Shown: piece by piece, positions 1 to 7,848 of the stretch
How positions within the stretch are numbered: position 1 is the first letter of the stretch
Layout: each line of letters begins with the position of its first letter
Source: a virus
IMG/VR virus record: IMGVR_UViG_3300031251_000005
Span: 23,977-87,976 of that record
Length of the DNA: 64,000 nucleotides
Strand: one strand, 5' to 3'
The notes under the pieces: generated by a model
What the model saw: only the letters and a program-made list of their open reading frames with translations
The model's database searches: none
Told to the model about the DNA's origin: nothing
Made by a program: the position numbers and the translations under genes

Positions 1-380
1 GATGGCAATTTACTGAATGGAGTGATAGTTATCGCTCCATACAAGAGGCAAAAGGTAGAAAATGGGTGGCGAATATGATGCTACCTATATTTTCTATGGT
101 TATGTCATCAGCATGTACTCCCACTTTATTACCACCAAAGGTAAGAGTATTAACTATTAAGGCTGATGATTGTTTTGGTTTAGATGAGCAACTAATTATA
201 AATGACCAACCATCCACAGTGGTTGGAGATGGGGTGTCTTATCAGTGGGTAAAAAACCACCACTTATTAGTAAAAGTATTTCAGAATGGTCAGCTTTCTG
301 AAACATATCTATGTGATGTTGAAAACAACCTCAAATATAAGTTAGCACCTGTCCAACCTACAGAGTTGATAGTTAGTTGA
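1..380 (+). CDS. C-terminal part of nucleotidyltransferase-like paralog (5' cut by window edge)
   Basis: The reading frame is open from the first complete codon at base 3 and ends at TGA 378-380, so the start lies outside the window. The translated part (WQFTEWSD..., then GRKWVANMMLPIFSM) matches the C-terminal half of the protein at 538-1347 almost throughout, so this is the second copy of a tandem duplication. A first ATG at 66 exists but has no ribosome binding site and lies within the conserved region. Compared with the paralog it carries extra residues SSACTPTLLPP around positions 105-135. The identical terminator downstream shows that the duplicated unit includes its 3' end. Confidence 0.75.
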   Translation, partial: WQFTEWSDSYRSIQEAKGRKWVANMMLPIFSMVMSSACTPTLLPPKVRVLTIKADDCFGLDEQLIINDQPSTVVGDGVSYQWVKNHHLLVKVFQNGQLSETYLCDVENNLKYKLAPVQPTELIVS

Positions 381-388
381 TAAAGCAG

Positions 389-420
389 GTAGATGGATAC
401 GCATATGCGTATCCATCTAC
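389..420 (+). terminator. 32-nt perfect palindrome terminator
   Basis: GTAGATGGATACGCAT followed by its exact reverse complement, then a T-rich stretch (TATTTATTATCTTTTATTTT). It closes the first paralog and is repeated base for base at 1355-1386. Confidence 0.75.
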
Positions 421-442
421 TATTTATTATCTTTTATTTTTT

Positions 443-537
443 AAAGATTTGAATTTTTTGAAGATATATATTATTGTTGTAGTATTAGAATAGTATTGCA
501 TTATTCTAATCTTTTTAAATTAAATAGGAGTAAGAAC
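443..537 (+). promoter_or_regulatory. 95-bp promoter-leader cassette, copy A
   Basis: First of four near-identical 95-bp blocks (others at 12677, 38762 and 40284). It has an AT-rich promoter-like core (GAAGATATATATTATTG), a hairpin at 484-510 with stem ATTAGAATA/TATTCTAAT, and ends in AAATAGGAG just before the ATG at 538. The hairpin would sit near the 5' end of the mRNA if transcription starts just after the AT-rich core; that position is inferred. Confidence 0.7.
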
Positions 538-1347
538 ATGAAGAAAGAAGTAAATCCAACAGAGTTTAATGAAATATTGGCTGTGTTAACGAAACACTGC
601 CACGTATATTTAGAGATTGGCTCAAGGTACTTTGGGTACAATCACGATCTGTCGGACTATGATTTCATGACTTCCCAGAATGGGATAAAATGTGGTTTAG
701 TAACCACGTTTACGAGCATTAAAGACTTGTCGGGGGGGGCAGAGTATTCTAGTGATCAGTCCCTTCAGGGGACTTTGTATGAAATTGTTGCCACCGATGG
801 CAGAAAGATTCAAATCTTGGCATTTGATAGGGATGAAGACTTGCATACCCAAGTCCGTAGGAACCGAGAGTTAAAGGGGTTTCTCTTAAACAATGAGTTT
901 CTCTTACCTTATATAGCTAATCAAAAAAGGATGTTTAATTCGGAAAAAGGAAATGGATCAATATTTTTCAACGAAATACTGGAGTGGATACAGTTAGAAC
1001 CCATGGACGGATGGCAATTTACTGTATGGTGTAATAACTATTACTCCATACAAGAGGCAAAAGGTAGAAAATGGGTGACTCGAATGATGTTACCTATATT
1101 TTCTATGGCCTCTGCCCAATCATCTAAACCAAAGGTAAGAGTATCATCTATTGGTTTTGATGAGCGACTAATAATCAATGACCAACCAACCACTATCCAT
1201 GGTTCTGGGGTAGCTTATCATTGGGTAAAAAACCATCTGCTAGTAAAAGTAATTCTGAATGAGCGTTCTAAAACCTTTCTAGTTGATATTGAAAACAATA
1301 TCAAATTTGATGCAGATTTTCACCACACAGAGTTGATAGTTGAATAA
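538..1347 (+). CDS. Predicted nucleotidyltransferase-fold protein
   Basis: 269 aa, started at ATG 538 because AGGAGT lies at the proper distance; an upstream in-frame TTG at 496 lies inside the shared leader and is not a credible start. Residues 28-43 read GSRYFGYNHDLSDYDF, which fits the GS...DxD signature of the DNA polymerase beta nucleotidyltransferase superfamily (G28, S29, D40, D42); QILAF further on may form the third strand. The C-terminal half has no recognised domain and is shared with the truncated paralog at 1-380. Function (nucleotide transfer to RNA, protein or a small molecule) is unknown. It sits alone between a promoter cassette and a palindromic terminator, and its codon use is less AT-biased than that of neighbouring genes, suggesting accessory cargo. 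Confidence 0.7.
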   Translation: MKKEVNPTEFNEILAVLTKHCHVYLEIGSRYFGYNHDLSDYDFMTSQNGIKCGLVTTFTSIKDLSGGAEYSSDQSLQGTLYEIVATDGRKIQILAFDRDEDLHTQVRRNRELKGFLLNNEFLLPYIANQKRMFNSEKGNGSIFFNEILEWIQLEPMDGWQFTVWCNNYYSIQEAKGRKWVTRMMLPIFSMASAQSSKPKVRVSSIGFDERLIINDQPTTIHGSGVAYHWVKNHLLVKVILNERSKTFLVDIENNIKFDADFHHTELIVE

Positions 1348-1354
1348 ATAGTAG

Positions 1355-1386
1355 GTAGATGGATACGCATATGCGTATCCATCTAC
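1355..1386 (+). terminator. 32-nt perfect palindrome terminator (duplicate)
   Basis: Identical in sequence and flanks to 389-420, so the tandem duplication covers cassette, gene and terminator. Confidence 0.75.
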
Positions 1387-1420
1387 TATTTATTATCTTT
1401 TATTTTTTCAAATTATTTTA

Positions 1421-1434
1421 ATACATATATTATT
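1421..1434 (+). promoter_or_regulatory. ATACATATATTATT promoter-like element
   Basis: Exact match to the element found upstream of 35043, 42467 (last base differs), 53104 and 56901. It is preceded by AAATTATTTTA as in the other copies and lies 77 nt before the start of the gene at 1511. Confidence 0.5.
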
Positions 1435-1510
1435 TACTAGCTATTCCCTTTGATCCATTAATTAACTAAGATACAAGTCTTAGAAATAACCGTAACCTAA
1501 CCTTTCCAAA

Positions 1511-2623
1511 ATGAGTAATGATAATGTTTTAAATAATGCTAAACTAATTAATACCGATAAGATACTGGTCGGTGATAAATGTGCAGTATCTAATAACTAT
1601 GCTAATTCTTTATCAACAAAATTAAAAATAGTTAATTTATCATCCCATCATTTAGTTGTATATTTTCGAGATGGATGTATTGCTGAATTACCTCCTTTAG
1701 AGGGTGGTCCATATCCTGATACAGTAATCATTGGTCATGCTAAACAAAATTCTTTAGGTAGAATAAACGCTATAGCTGGCATGGAGTGTGAAAAAACAAA
1801 TACAATAAGAGTAGAGCTTGCTAAGAATAGAAATAAGCACCTTTACTATGAAGAAGTAATTGATGTTAATTCGATTATGAATAGTAGAAATGGGATATAT
1901 GTTACGACTGCTGATATTATTATTATAATGGCAGATAGGGTACAGAATATACCATTTCATCCATTTTGTACGCAGAGTATTCATAATTTATATCTTATTG
2001 CCACTGAGGGGTTTGATAGTACTACAGATATAAATGTTGGTATTAGATTAATTAATAATGATGGATTACAATCTAGAGTATATATTATCTTTCATGATAG
2101 ATTAATGGTGTTATGGCCTAAAAGATCTACCACATTAAAAGATGGCTTATATATAACTGGGTTAACACATTTACACACTGAGGTAAGTAATGGTATTAGA
2201 AAAGATGAATATTTTACAATAGAAGAAGCATTAGATGGTAAGTGCCCTGTTAAAGTTTATTCAAATATAGTAGCTGCTAGAGATGCTTTAAATGCATCTA
2301 GAGTAGAGGAAGCTAAAGAGGTAATATTATCAAGAGAACATGAAACTACAATAATAAACATGAAACGCCAAAAAGAAATATTGGAGAATGAAAATGTATT
2401 ACTAAAAGCACAGCAAGTTAAAGAAAAAGAATTAGCAGCAGAGAGTGCTGCAAAAAGGGAAGCTGAAATAACAGCTGAGAAACATAGAATAGAAAAGGAG
2501 CTACTAATGTTAAAAGAAGAGGCTGCATTAAAAGCATTAGAACAAAAGAAGTGGACTGAAGCTGCTAAATTAGTTGGTACTGTCTGTGCAGTAGGTTTAA
2601 CAATTTATAAAATACTAAAGTAA
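1511..2623 (+). CDS. Hypothetical protein with C-terminal coiled coil and membrane anchor
   Basis: 370 aa of unknown family. The first ~260 residues look like a globular beta-rich region. Residues ~265-340 are rich in E, K, A and L (for example KEKELAAESAAKREAEITAEK), predicting a long coiled coil. The last ~18 residues (LVGTVCAVGLTIYKILK) form a short hydrophobic tail, so the protein may be tail-anchored. There is no clear Shine-Dalgarno before ATG 1511, unlike most genes here; the start rests on being the first ATG after the promoter-like element. Function not assigned. Confidence 0.65.
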   Translation: MSNDNVLNNAKLINTDKILVGDKCAVSNNYANSLSTKLKIVNLSSHHLVVYFRDGCIAELPPLEGGPYPDTVIIGHAKQNSLGRINAIAGMECEKTNTIRVELAKNRNKHLYYEEVIDVNSIMNSRNGIYVTTADIIIIMADRVQNIPFHPFCTQSIHNLYLIATEGFDSTTDINVGIRLINNDGLQSRVYIIFHDRLMVLWPKRSTTLKDGLYITGLTHLHTEVSNGIRKDEYFTIEEALDGKCPVKVYSNIVAARDALNASRVEEAKEVILSREHETTIINMKRQKEILENENVLLKAQQVKEKELAAESAAKREAEITAEKHRIEKELLMLKEEAALKALEQKKWTEAAKLVGTVCAVGLTIYKILK

Positions 2624-2678
2624 CTAATGATATACCTATTTGGTAACCATTATTTTAGTAATAGGAGGTATTAGTATC

Positions 2679-4265
2679 ATGATTGATACAAAATTGTTAA
2701 GCCTAGTCAGTAGCAAAATGCCCCAAATCAATAAGAAAGCCATGGAAGGTATAGCCATGTCTCAATTATCTGAAGTAGAAGAATATATTCATAATACTTT
2801 CAGATGTGCTGCAGAGAGTTTTCCACCTGGTTTAAAATATATAGGTGGTAGAAGATGTACCCCTTTAGAACAATATAGAGAAATCATTAGGCCATTAAAA
2901 CCAAAGAAAGCTTTTGAGATGTTAAGGTCAGATGTATATTTGATGAAATATCTTTTTACTTTTAATGGGATTGAATTAAGACCTTTCTATATATTCTTAC
3001 CATTTGTTAGTGATGGTGGAATAATGTTTCTCAAAGGCACGCAATATAAGGTAACACCAGTCTTAGGTGGTAAGGTATTTAATATTGAGCACAATAATAT
3101 TTATATGCCTACCCCTAGAATGCGTATGGGGTTTAGTCAATATACAGTTAGTTGCATATTAAATGATAAGATAGTACATTCTAATTGTGTAGCTAGTTAT
3201 TTATACAATATGAATAAAGTTGATAGATCAGTTTTATATCCTACACTAATGCATTATATCTTAGCTAAGTATGGGTTACAAACCGCTTTATTAAAGTTAT
3301 TTAATGTGCATATTACCGTTGGTAAGTATGAGTTAGATAAATTATCTCAACAAGGCTATAAGGTTTATCGTAGTAGACAGATTCCATATAGAAAAGTAAT
3401 TTCTTATGAACCAAGTGAAGTAAGGATTGCTATTCCAGAAAATGAATATTATCCTCTATTGGATAATATCATTAGTACAGTTTTTTACATCATTGATAAT
3501 TGTACAGATGCAACTAATGAAATTGAGGAATTAGAAAATCCTAAATTATGGTTACGTCTTTTGGATAGATTTATCTTTAAAGATCAAGGTACGGAAAAGA
3601 AAAGATTTGAAAAAATGGAGGAACATTTACAGAATACAGAAAATACCTATGATCCAGTGACTCGTAGGACATTAATGTCTGATTCAATTTTATGTAATGA
3701 TATCTTTGAATTGTTTAGGTATATATGTTTAAACTATCAGGATATAGTAATTCATCATGATGTTGGCACAATGTATTATAAAGAATTAACTACTACTAAA
3801 CATCTATTGTTTAATGTAGTATATAATATATTTATAGCTATGTATGAATTACAGAAACTACCTGAGAATCTGTTAACTGTTGAAAAGATATCTAAAGTGT
3901 TAATAGATAATCTAAGAAAAGATAAAATCTTTTCCACATTAGGACATGGGGAATTAACATCAACTGGAATAGCTACTGATTGTAAATACTTTGGTGCTAC
4001 TGGTAATATGATTTCTCATAGTAAGGCTACAGCAGTAGCTGGTAGTAAAAGATCTAAAAAGACTACTAATGATCCTGGATTATTATTACATGAATCTCAA
4101 GTAGAGGTAGCAACTTATGCTTGGATTACTAACAGATGTCCACATGGAAGATCTAAGATTAACCCATTTATTAATTTTGGAGAGAAATTTCAGATATTAC
4201 CATCCCCACAATTGGAACATACACTAACTGGGCTTAGAGAGCTTTTAAGAAAGAATAAGCGTTAA
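2679..4265 (+). CDS. Hypothetical 528-aa protein; possible RpoB N-terminus-like segment
   Basis: Start set at ATG 2679, 10 nt after AGGAGG (2663-2668); the frame is open from 2640 but has no better start there. Residues 107-152 (beginning LPFVSDGGIMFLKGTQYKV) align without gaps by eye to the N-terminal region of bacterial RNA polymerase beta (PLMTDNGTFVINGTERVIV), a segment typical of multi-subunit RNAP beta. The rest is not recognised and I do not see other beta signature motifs. An internal 88-nt stretch of this gene (3251-3338) is copied exactly at 13354-13441. A virion or replication role is equally possible; the RNAP link is a hypothesis only. Confidence 0.6.
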   Translation: MIDTKLLSLVSSKMPQINKKAMEGIAMSQLSEVEEYIHNTFRCAAESFPPGLKYIGGRRCTPLEQYREIIRPLKPKKAFEMLRSDVYLMKYLFTFNGIELRPFYIFLPFVSDGGIMFLKGTQYKVTPVLGGKVFNIEHNNIYMPTPRMRMGFSQYTVSCILNDKIVHSNCVASYLYNMNKVDRSVLYPTLMHYILAKYGLQTALLKLFNVHITVGKYELDKLSQQGYKVYRSRQIPYRKVISYEPSEVRIAIPENEYYPLLDNIISTVFYIIDNCTDATNEIEELENPKLWLRLLDRFIFKDQGTEKKRFEKMEEHLQNTENTYDPVTRRTLMSDSILCNDIFELFRYICLNYQDIVIHHDVGTMYYKELTTTKHLLFNVVYNIFIAMYELQKLPENLLTVEKISKVLIDNLRKDKIFSTLGHGELTSTGIATDCKYFGATGNMISHSKATAVAGSKRSKKTTNDPGLLLHESQVEVATYAWITNRCPHGRSKINPFINFGEKFQILPSPQLEHTLTGLRELLRKNKR

Positions 4266-4394
4266 TTAATAATAGTAGCTACTATGTTAGCATAAATATG
4301 TTATCATGGCTTAAATAGCTTCTATGTGCGTTTAATGATATGATTTATTACACCATATCAATAGATATAACTTTAATTTAAAATAGGAGAAGTA

Positions 4395-5942
4395 ATGTAT
4401 ACTCAGCAATATCAATATGCATCTCCCCCGATGGATATATGTCAACAGTATAGACCTTTTATAGATAATGTATTTGGGGCAGCAATTAATTCAATTTTAC
4501 CAGTTGCTAGATTAGAACAAGGGTTAGCTAATTATGTTTATAACATTTTAGTTACAACAGGTTATGATTTAGTTCAGGATTTTTTATACTTTGAATTTAG
4601 TAATAAACAATTTCATGAAGGAACTGCACAGAATACTATTGTTGCTACTATTGAATTTATAATTGCTAGAGAGATTTTTCAATATGGCATTCAAATCCCT
4701 GAATTTAATGAAGCAGTCAATTGGGTAAACAATAATATAGATCAAGTAATGAGGTTTGCTGGATCTAGAAATCAACCACAAATGCCACCTATTAATAACT
4801 TCCCAGTGAATAGAAATATATCTAATTCATTCGGTGGTGGAAATGGTATGCCTGTGAATAATAACATGCGACCTAACAATATACCTTTAACATCAAATAA
4901 TAGTAGTTTTTCATTTAATCAACCCACTAATGTAGTAAATAATCCTGTAACATTAGGTGGTGGCCTGGAGAGTATAGCAGTGAATAAAGCAAATCATCTT
5001 TTCCCAAATGCTGAAGCTCATGATTTTAGAGCAGGGCAAGCTAGAACTACACCTAGTGTAACTCAGCCTCCTATAGTAAATCCCCCTGAAAAACCAAAAC
5101 AGTCTGCTTTAAATATTACGGTTTATGATATACGCGATAGAAATGCTATTGATAATTTAGATAATGCATCAAAAAGCGATAATCTTGAACATATTATTCT
5201 AGCAGATATTGCTATTCGTGCAAATGATAGCATGAATCCATTTCTGTTAAATGTTGTTAAAGAAAAAATATTTCCAGTACCATTAAAATTATCTGAAGAT
5301 TTTATCAATGCTATTGATAGAATAGAAGAAGCAGAAACAATATTCGATATCATTAGCATATTAAATGATTTAGAAGAAAATTATGACCTAGTTAAGTTTA
5401 GAGCTAACTTAAGTGCATTGATTACCAATACAGCTTTAACAGCACTTAAGTATCGTTATGATATTAACAATATGAATGGTTTTCCATTTCTATCTAACCC
5501 AGATCTATGTATTAAATTTTTAAGGGAAAAAGGTATTCTAGAAGAAATAGAAACATTAGTGGTAAATAAAGTCAGACATATTTTTACTATGTATTCTTTT
5601 ATTACTAGTAGTATTCCTGAATCTGATGATAAAAAGAATATTAAATTATTAAATACCTTTAAAGCTTTAAGTGAAGTAAAATTAATAGGTTGCTTATATG
5701 AAATACCTGTGGTAATTTTACCATGGTTAACTGTATATCAATTTGCAAAGAAACAGTTAGCTATACATAATCTACAAGATGATTGTGCATTAGATGTGGC
5801 ATATAATCAAACCTTTAAACTTTTAGATGAGGATGATCTATATTTTGATTTATATGATAATGCCTTAAATCATTATCGTGTTTACAGAATTGGTAAAAAT
5901 ACATTATCACCTTCTACCTTTACAGTTGAATATATAGAATAA
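4395..5942 (+). CDS. Hypothetical 515-aa protein with Asn/Pro-rich linker
   Basis: AATAGGAGAAGTA precedes ATG 4395. The protein has a helical N-terminal domain (residues 1-125), a low-complexity Asn/Pro/Gly/Met linker (~125-235, NNNMRPNNIPL type), and a larger helical C-terminal domain (~240-515). Two-domain proteins joined by such a flexible linker are common among phage structural or scaffold-like proteins, but no family is recognised. It follows the gene at 2679 with a 129-nt gap and ends at a convergent bidirectional terminator. Confidence 0.65.
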   Translation: MYTQQYQYASPPMDICQQYRPFIDNVFGAAINSILPVARLEQGLANYVYNILVTTGYDLVQDFLYFEFSNKQFHEGTAQNTIVATIEFIIAREIFQYGIQIPEFNEAVNWVNNNIDQVMRFAGSRNQPQMPPINNFPVNRNISNSFGGGNGMPVNNNMRPNNIPLTSNNSSFSFNQPTNVVNNPVTLGGGLESIAVNKANHLFPNAEAHDFRAGQARTTPSVTQPPIVNPPEKPKQSALNITVYDIRDRNAIDNLDNASKSDNLEHIILADIAIRANDSMNPFLLNVVKEKIFPVPLKLSEDFINAIDRIEEAETIFDIISILNDLEENYDLVKFRANLSALITNTALTALKYRYDINNMNGFPFLSNPDLCIKFLREKGILEEIETLVVNKVRHIFTMYSFITSSIPESDDKKNIKLLNTFKALSEVKLIGCLYEIPVVILPWLTVYQFAKKQLAIHNLQDDCALDVAYNQTFKLLDEDDLYFDLYDNALNHYRVYRIGKNTLSPSTFTVEYIE

Positions 5943-5948
5943 TAAAAC

Positions 5949-5993
5949 GTAATAGATACAGATAACTCACAATGAGTTATCTGTATCTATTAC
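5949..5993. terminator. 45-nt bidirectional terminator between convergent genes
   Basis: A 21-bp perfect stem (GTAATAGATACAGATAACTCA) with a 3-nt CAA loop. It lies exactly between the + gene ending at 5942 and the - gene ending at 5996, so it can serve both. Confidence 0.8.
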
Positions 5994-5995
5994 TA

Positions 5996-6328
5996 TCATT
6001 TTTCTTTTTTGTCTTTAGAAAATTTAGATAACTTAGCCAACATAGTCTGAGCTGTCTTTTTGTCTTTCCATTTTTTATAAAATAGATTAGTTACCTTATA
6101 AACATTATAAATATTATAGATAACTACTAAAATAGCTGGAAAATGTTTTACTGTATAAATAATAAAAGAATCTATAACTAAATGAATATCATCTAATAGT
6201 GTAAGATTTTCAAATGCATCTTGTTTTATATGTAGTTCTTGAAATAGATCTATATATATACTAGCCTCTTTTATAAAAGTATTGACATCATTAGCATCAA
6301 TCTTTTGTAAATATTCCATTAGACTCAT
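5996..6328 (-). CDS. Small membrane protein, unknown function
   Basis: 110 aa, with AGGTGATAA before the ATG at 6328. A hydrophobic stretch at about residues 58-80 (AILVVIYNIYNVYKVTNLFY) could span the membrane once, followed by a basic Lys-rich C-terminus (KKWKDKKTAQ..., ending SKDKKEK). Downstream of the RuvC-like gene on the same strand. Confidence 0.6.
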   Translation of the reverse strand: MSLMEYLQKIDANDVNTFIKEASIYIDLFQELHIKQDAFENLTLLDDIHLVIDSFIIYTVKHFPAILVVIYNIYNVYKVTNLFYKKWKDKKTAQTMLAKLSKFSKDKKEK

Positions 6329-6408
6329 TTATCACCTATTTATAGTTAGTTTTTAATATCAATTTCTGAACTACATATAGCGATACATCTATCTATCATG
6401 CTATTCAT

Positions 6409-6963
6409 TTAAGGGGTATTAAGTAAAATACATAGAGCTAATCCTGCAGCAATGGCATCTACTGTATGCTCATCAAAGGTTAAAGGGGATAAATACTCTT
6501 CATAAGATATATCTTTAAGTAATAAAGCATTTCTCATAAGTGACTTATCCCCACTAGTACCTTTAACTTTTAAAGCATTCTTAATAGTACTAGGATCAAT
6601 AGTAGAAAAACTAGTAGAAGGGTTATAATTAAATACTGTTGATCTAATTATACTAATTACTTCTACTAGTACTCCATAAGCTCCTGGTCTTAATCTATTA
6701 TAAAAAGGGGATTCAGATATAACCATATCTGGTTTATATAAATATAATAACTTTTCTATTTGTCTAGATATAGCAATTAATCTAGCATACTTATCACCAT
6801 GGATAAATGCTACGTCTTTATAATATCTAGATAAATATTCAGCATCTATTGTTTCTGCATATATAACATGAGTTTTTTCTTCAGAATAATCTAGAATTGA
6901 GGTACCACACTTAGAACTACCTGGGTCTATACTAAGTACTCTCAATGTGGAATTATAAGTCAT
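6409..6963 (-). CDS. ruvC: RuvC-like Holliday junction resolvase
   Basis: 184 aa with the RNase H-fold resolvase pattern: D13 in LSIDPGSSKCG, E84 in VISESPF, and the C-terminal EHTVDAIAAGLAL with H166 and D169 (a His replaces the first Asp of the E. coli DxxD pair, as in some phage and poxviral RuvCs). It would cut branched DNA during recombination and before packaging. The start overlaps the stop of the upstream gene (TAATG at 6961-6965), so the two are translationally coupled, tying the resolvase to a virion gene operon. Confidence 0.88.
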   Translation of the reverse strand: MTYNSTLRVLSIDPGSSKCGTSILDYSEEKTHVIYAETIDAEYLSRYYKDVAFIHGDKYARLIAISRQIEKLLYLYKPDMVISESPFYNRLRPGAYGVLVEVISIIRSTVFNYNPSTSFSTIDPSTIKNALKVKGTSGDKSLMRNALLLKDISYEEYLSPLTFDEHTVDAIAAGLALCILLNTP

Positions 6964-7802
6964 TAGGTAGCTACATATGGGCTAGAATTAGCCAATGAGA
7001 ATTGCAAAGTAAGGGAGGATGGATATACTTGTAATTCTTGACTAGTAGCTGCATAAGCCATTACTTGTGCACATTGTAGATCTGTATAAACAGCTGAATT
7101 ACCACCTAATGTGGTAGTGACTGTAACATCAAACCCACTAACCATCCCTACTTCAGAAATTGTAGCATATCTAATATCACCATACTTTGTTATACAAGCA
7201 TCAATAATATTATTAATATCTACAGTGTTAAAATTAACAGGTAATATAGCTTGTGTAACAAAATGACTACCATTTGTTACATTAACTGTTGTATTACTAA
7301 TATCAACTGGAGTTGGTGATAAATTAATAGCTGATGGAATATAAGCTAAATCACTAGTCTGTGCTCCATTAGTAATAGTAATGATACGTCGATCTACACT
7401 AATACCTGTGGTTGGTAAAACCATTAAGTAATAAGAATAATAATCAACTCCACCTATAGTTTCCAATATACGTAATCTAAATCTACTCCTTTCTGTAGGT
7501 TGTAAATCTGCAGTAGTAGGTACCATGACAAACGGTATCTGTTCAAAGAAAGCCCCATCTGTTACATTATGTTGTAACATATCTACTAATGTATTATTAC
7601 CAGAGCCTATTACATTAGTTTTACCACCTCTACCTATTCCTATATAACCTATAGTAGGATAACCATCAGAAGGTGGATTAACATTACCTACATTAAATTT
7701 TTCATTTAATGTACTATATTGATCTGGTACAAATGGAAGATTTAAAGATCTTTGAATTTCCATTAGAGTAAAGTTTTTTGATTTTACAGCATTAATACTC
7801 AT
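6963..7802 (-). CDS. Probable virion structural protein
   Basis: 279 aa, AGGAACAAGTAAT before ATG 7802. The sequence is beta-rich with many Thr, Asn and Ser residues (for example ITNGAQTSDLAYIPSAINL) and no enzyme motif, as is usual for phage head, neck or tail proteins. It lies between a large virion-type protein and the resolvase. The exact role is unknown. Confidence 0.6.
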   Translation of the reverse strand: MSINAVKSKNFTLMEIQRSLNLPFVPDQYSTLNEKFNVGNVNPPSDGYPTIGYIGIGRGGKTNVIGSGNNTLVDMLQHNVTDGAFFEQIPFVMVPTTADLQPTERSRFRLRILETIGGVDYYSYYLMVLPTTGISVDRRIITITNGAQTSDLAYIPSAINLSPTPVDISNTTVNVTNGSHFVTQAILPVNFNTVDINNIIDACITKYGDIRYATISEVGMVSGFDVTVTTTLGGNSAVYTDLQCAQVMAYAATSQELQVYPSSLTLQFSLANSSPYVAT

Positions 7803-7848
7803 ATTACTTGTTCCTAAAAAATAATGATAGATATAAAATAATGTTCTT

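Noticed and set aside
66-380. Independent 104-aa lipoprotein-like gene starting at ATG 66 (contains SSACTPT)
   Set aside because: The frame continues to the left window edge with homology to the 538 gene before ATG 66, so it is the end of a longer paralog, not a lipoprotein.
496-537. In-frame N-terminal extension MHYSNLFKLNRS (from TTG) of genes at 538, 12772 and 38857
   Set aside because: It translates the conserved leader including the AGGAG site; the same peptide appears only because the leader DNA is conserved.
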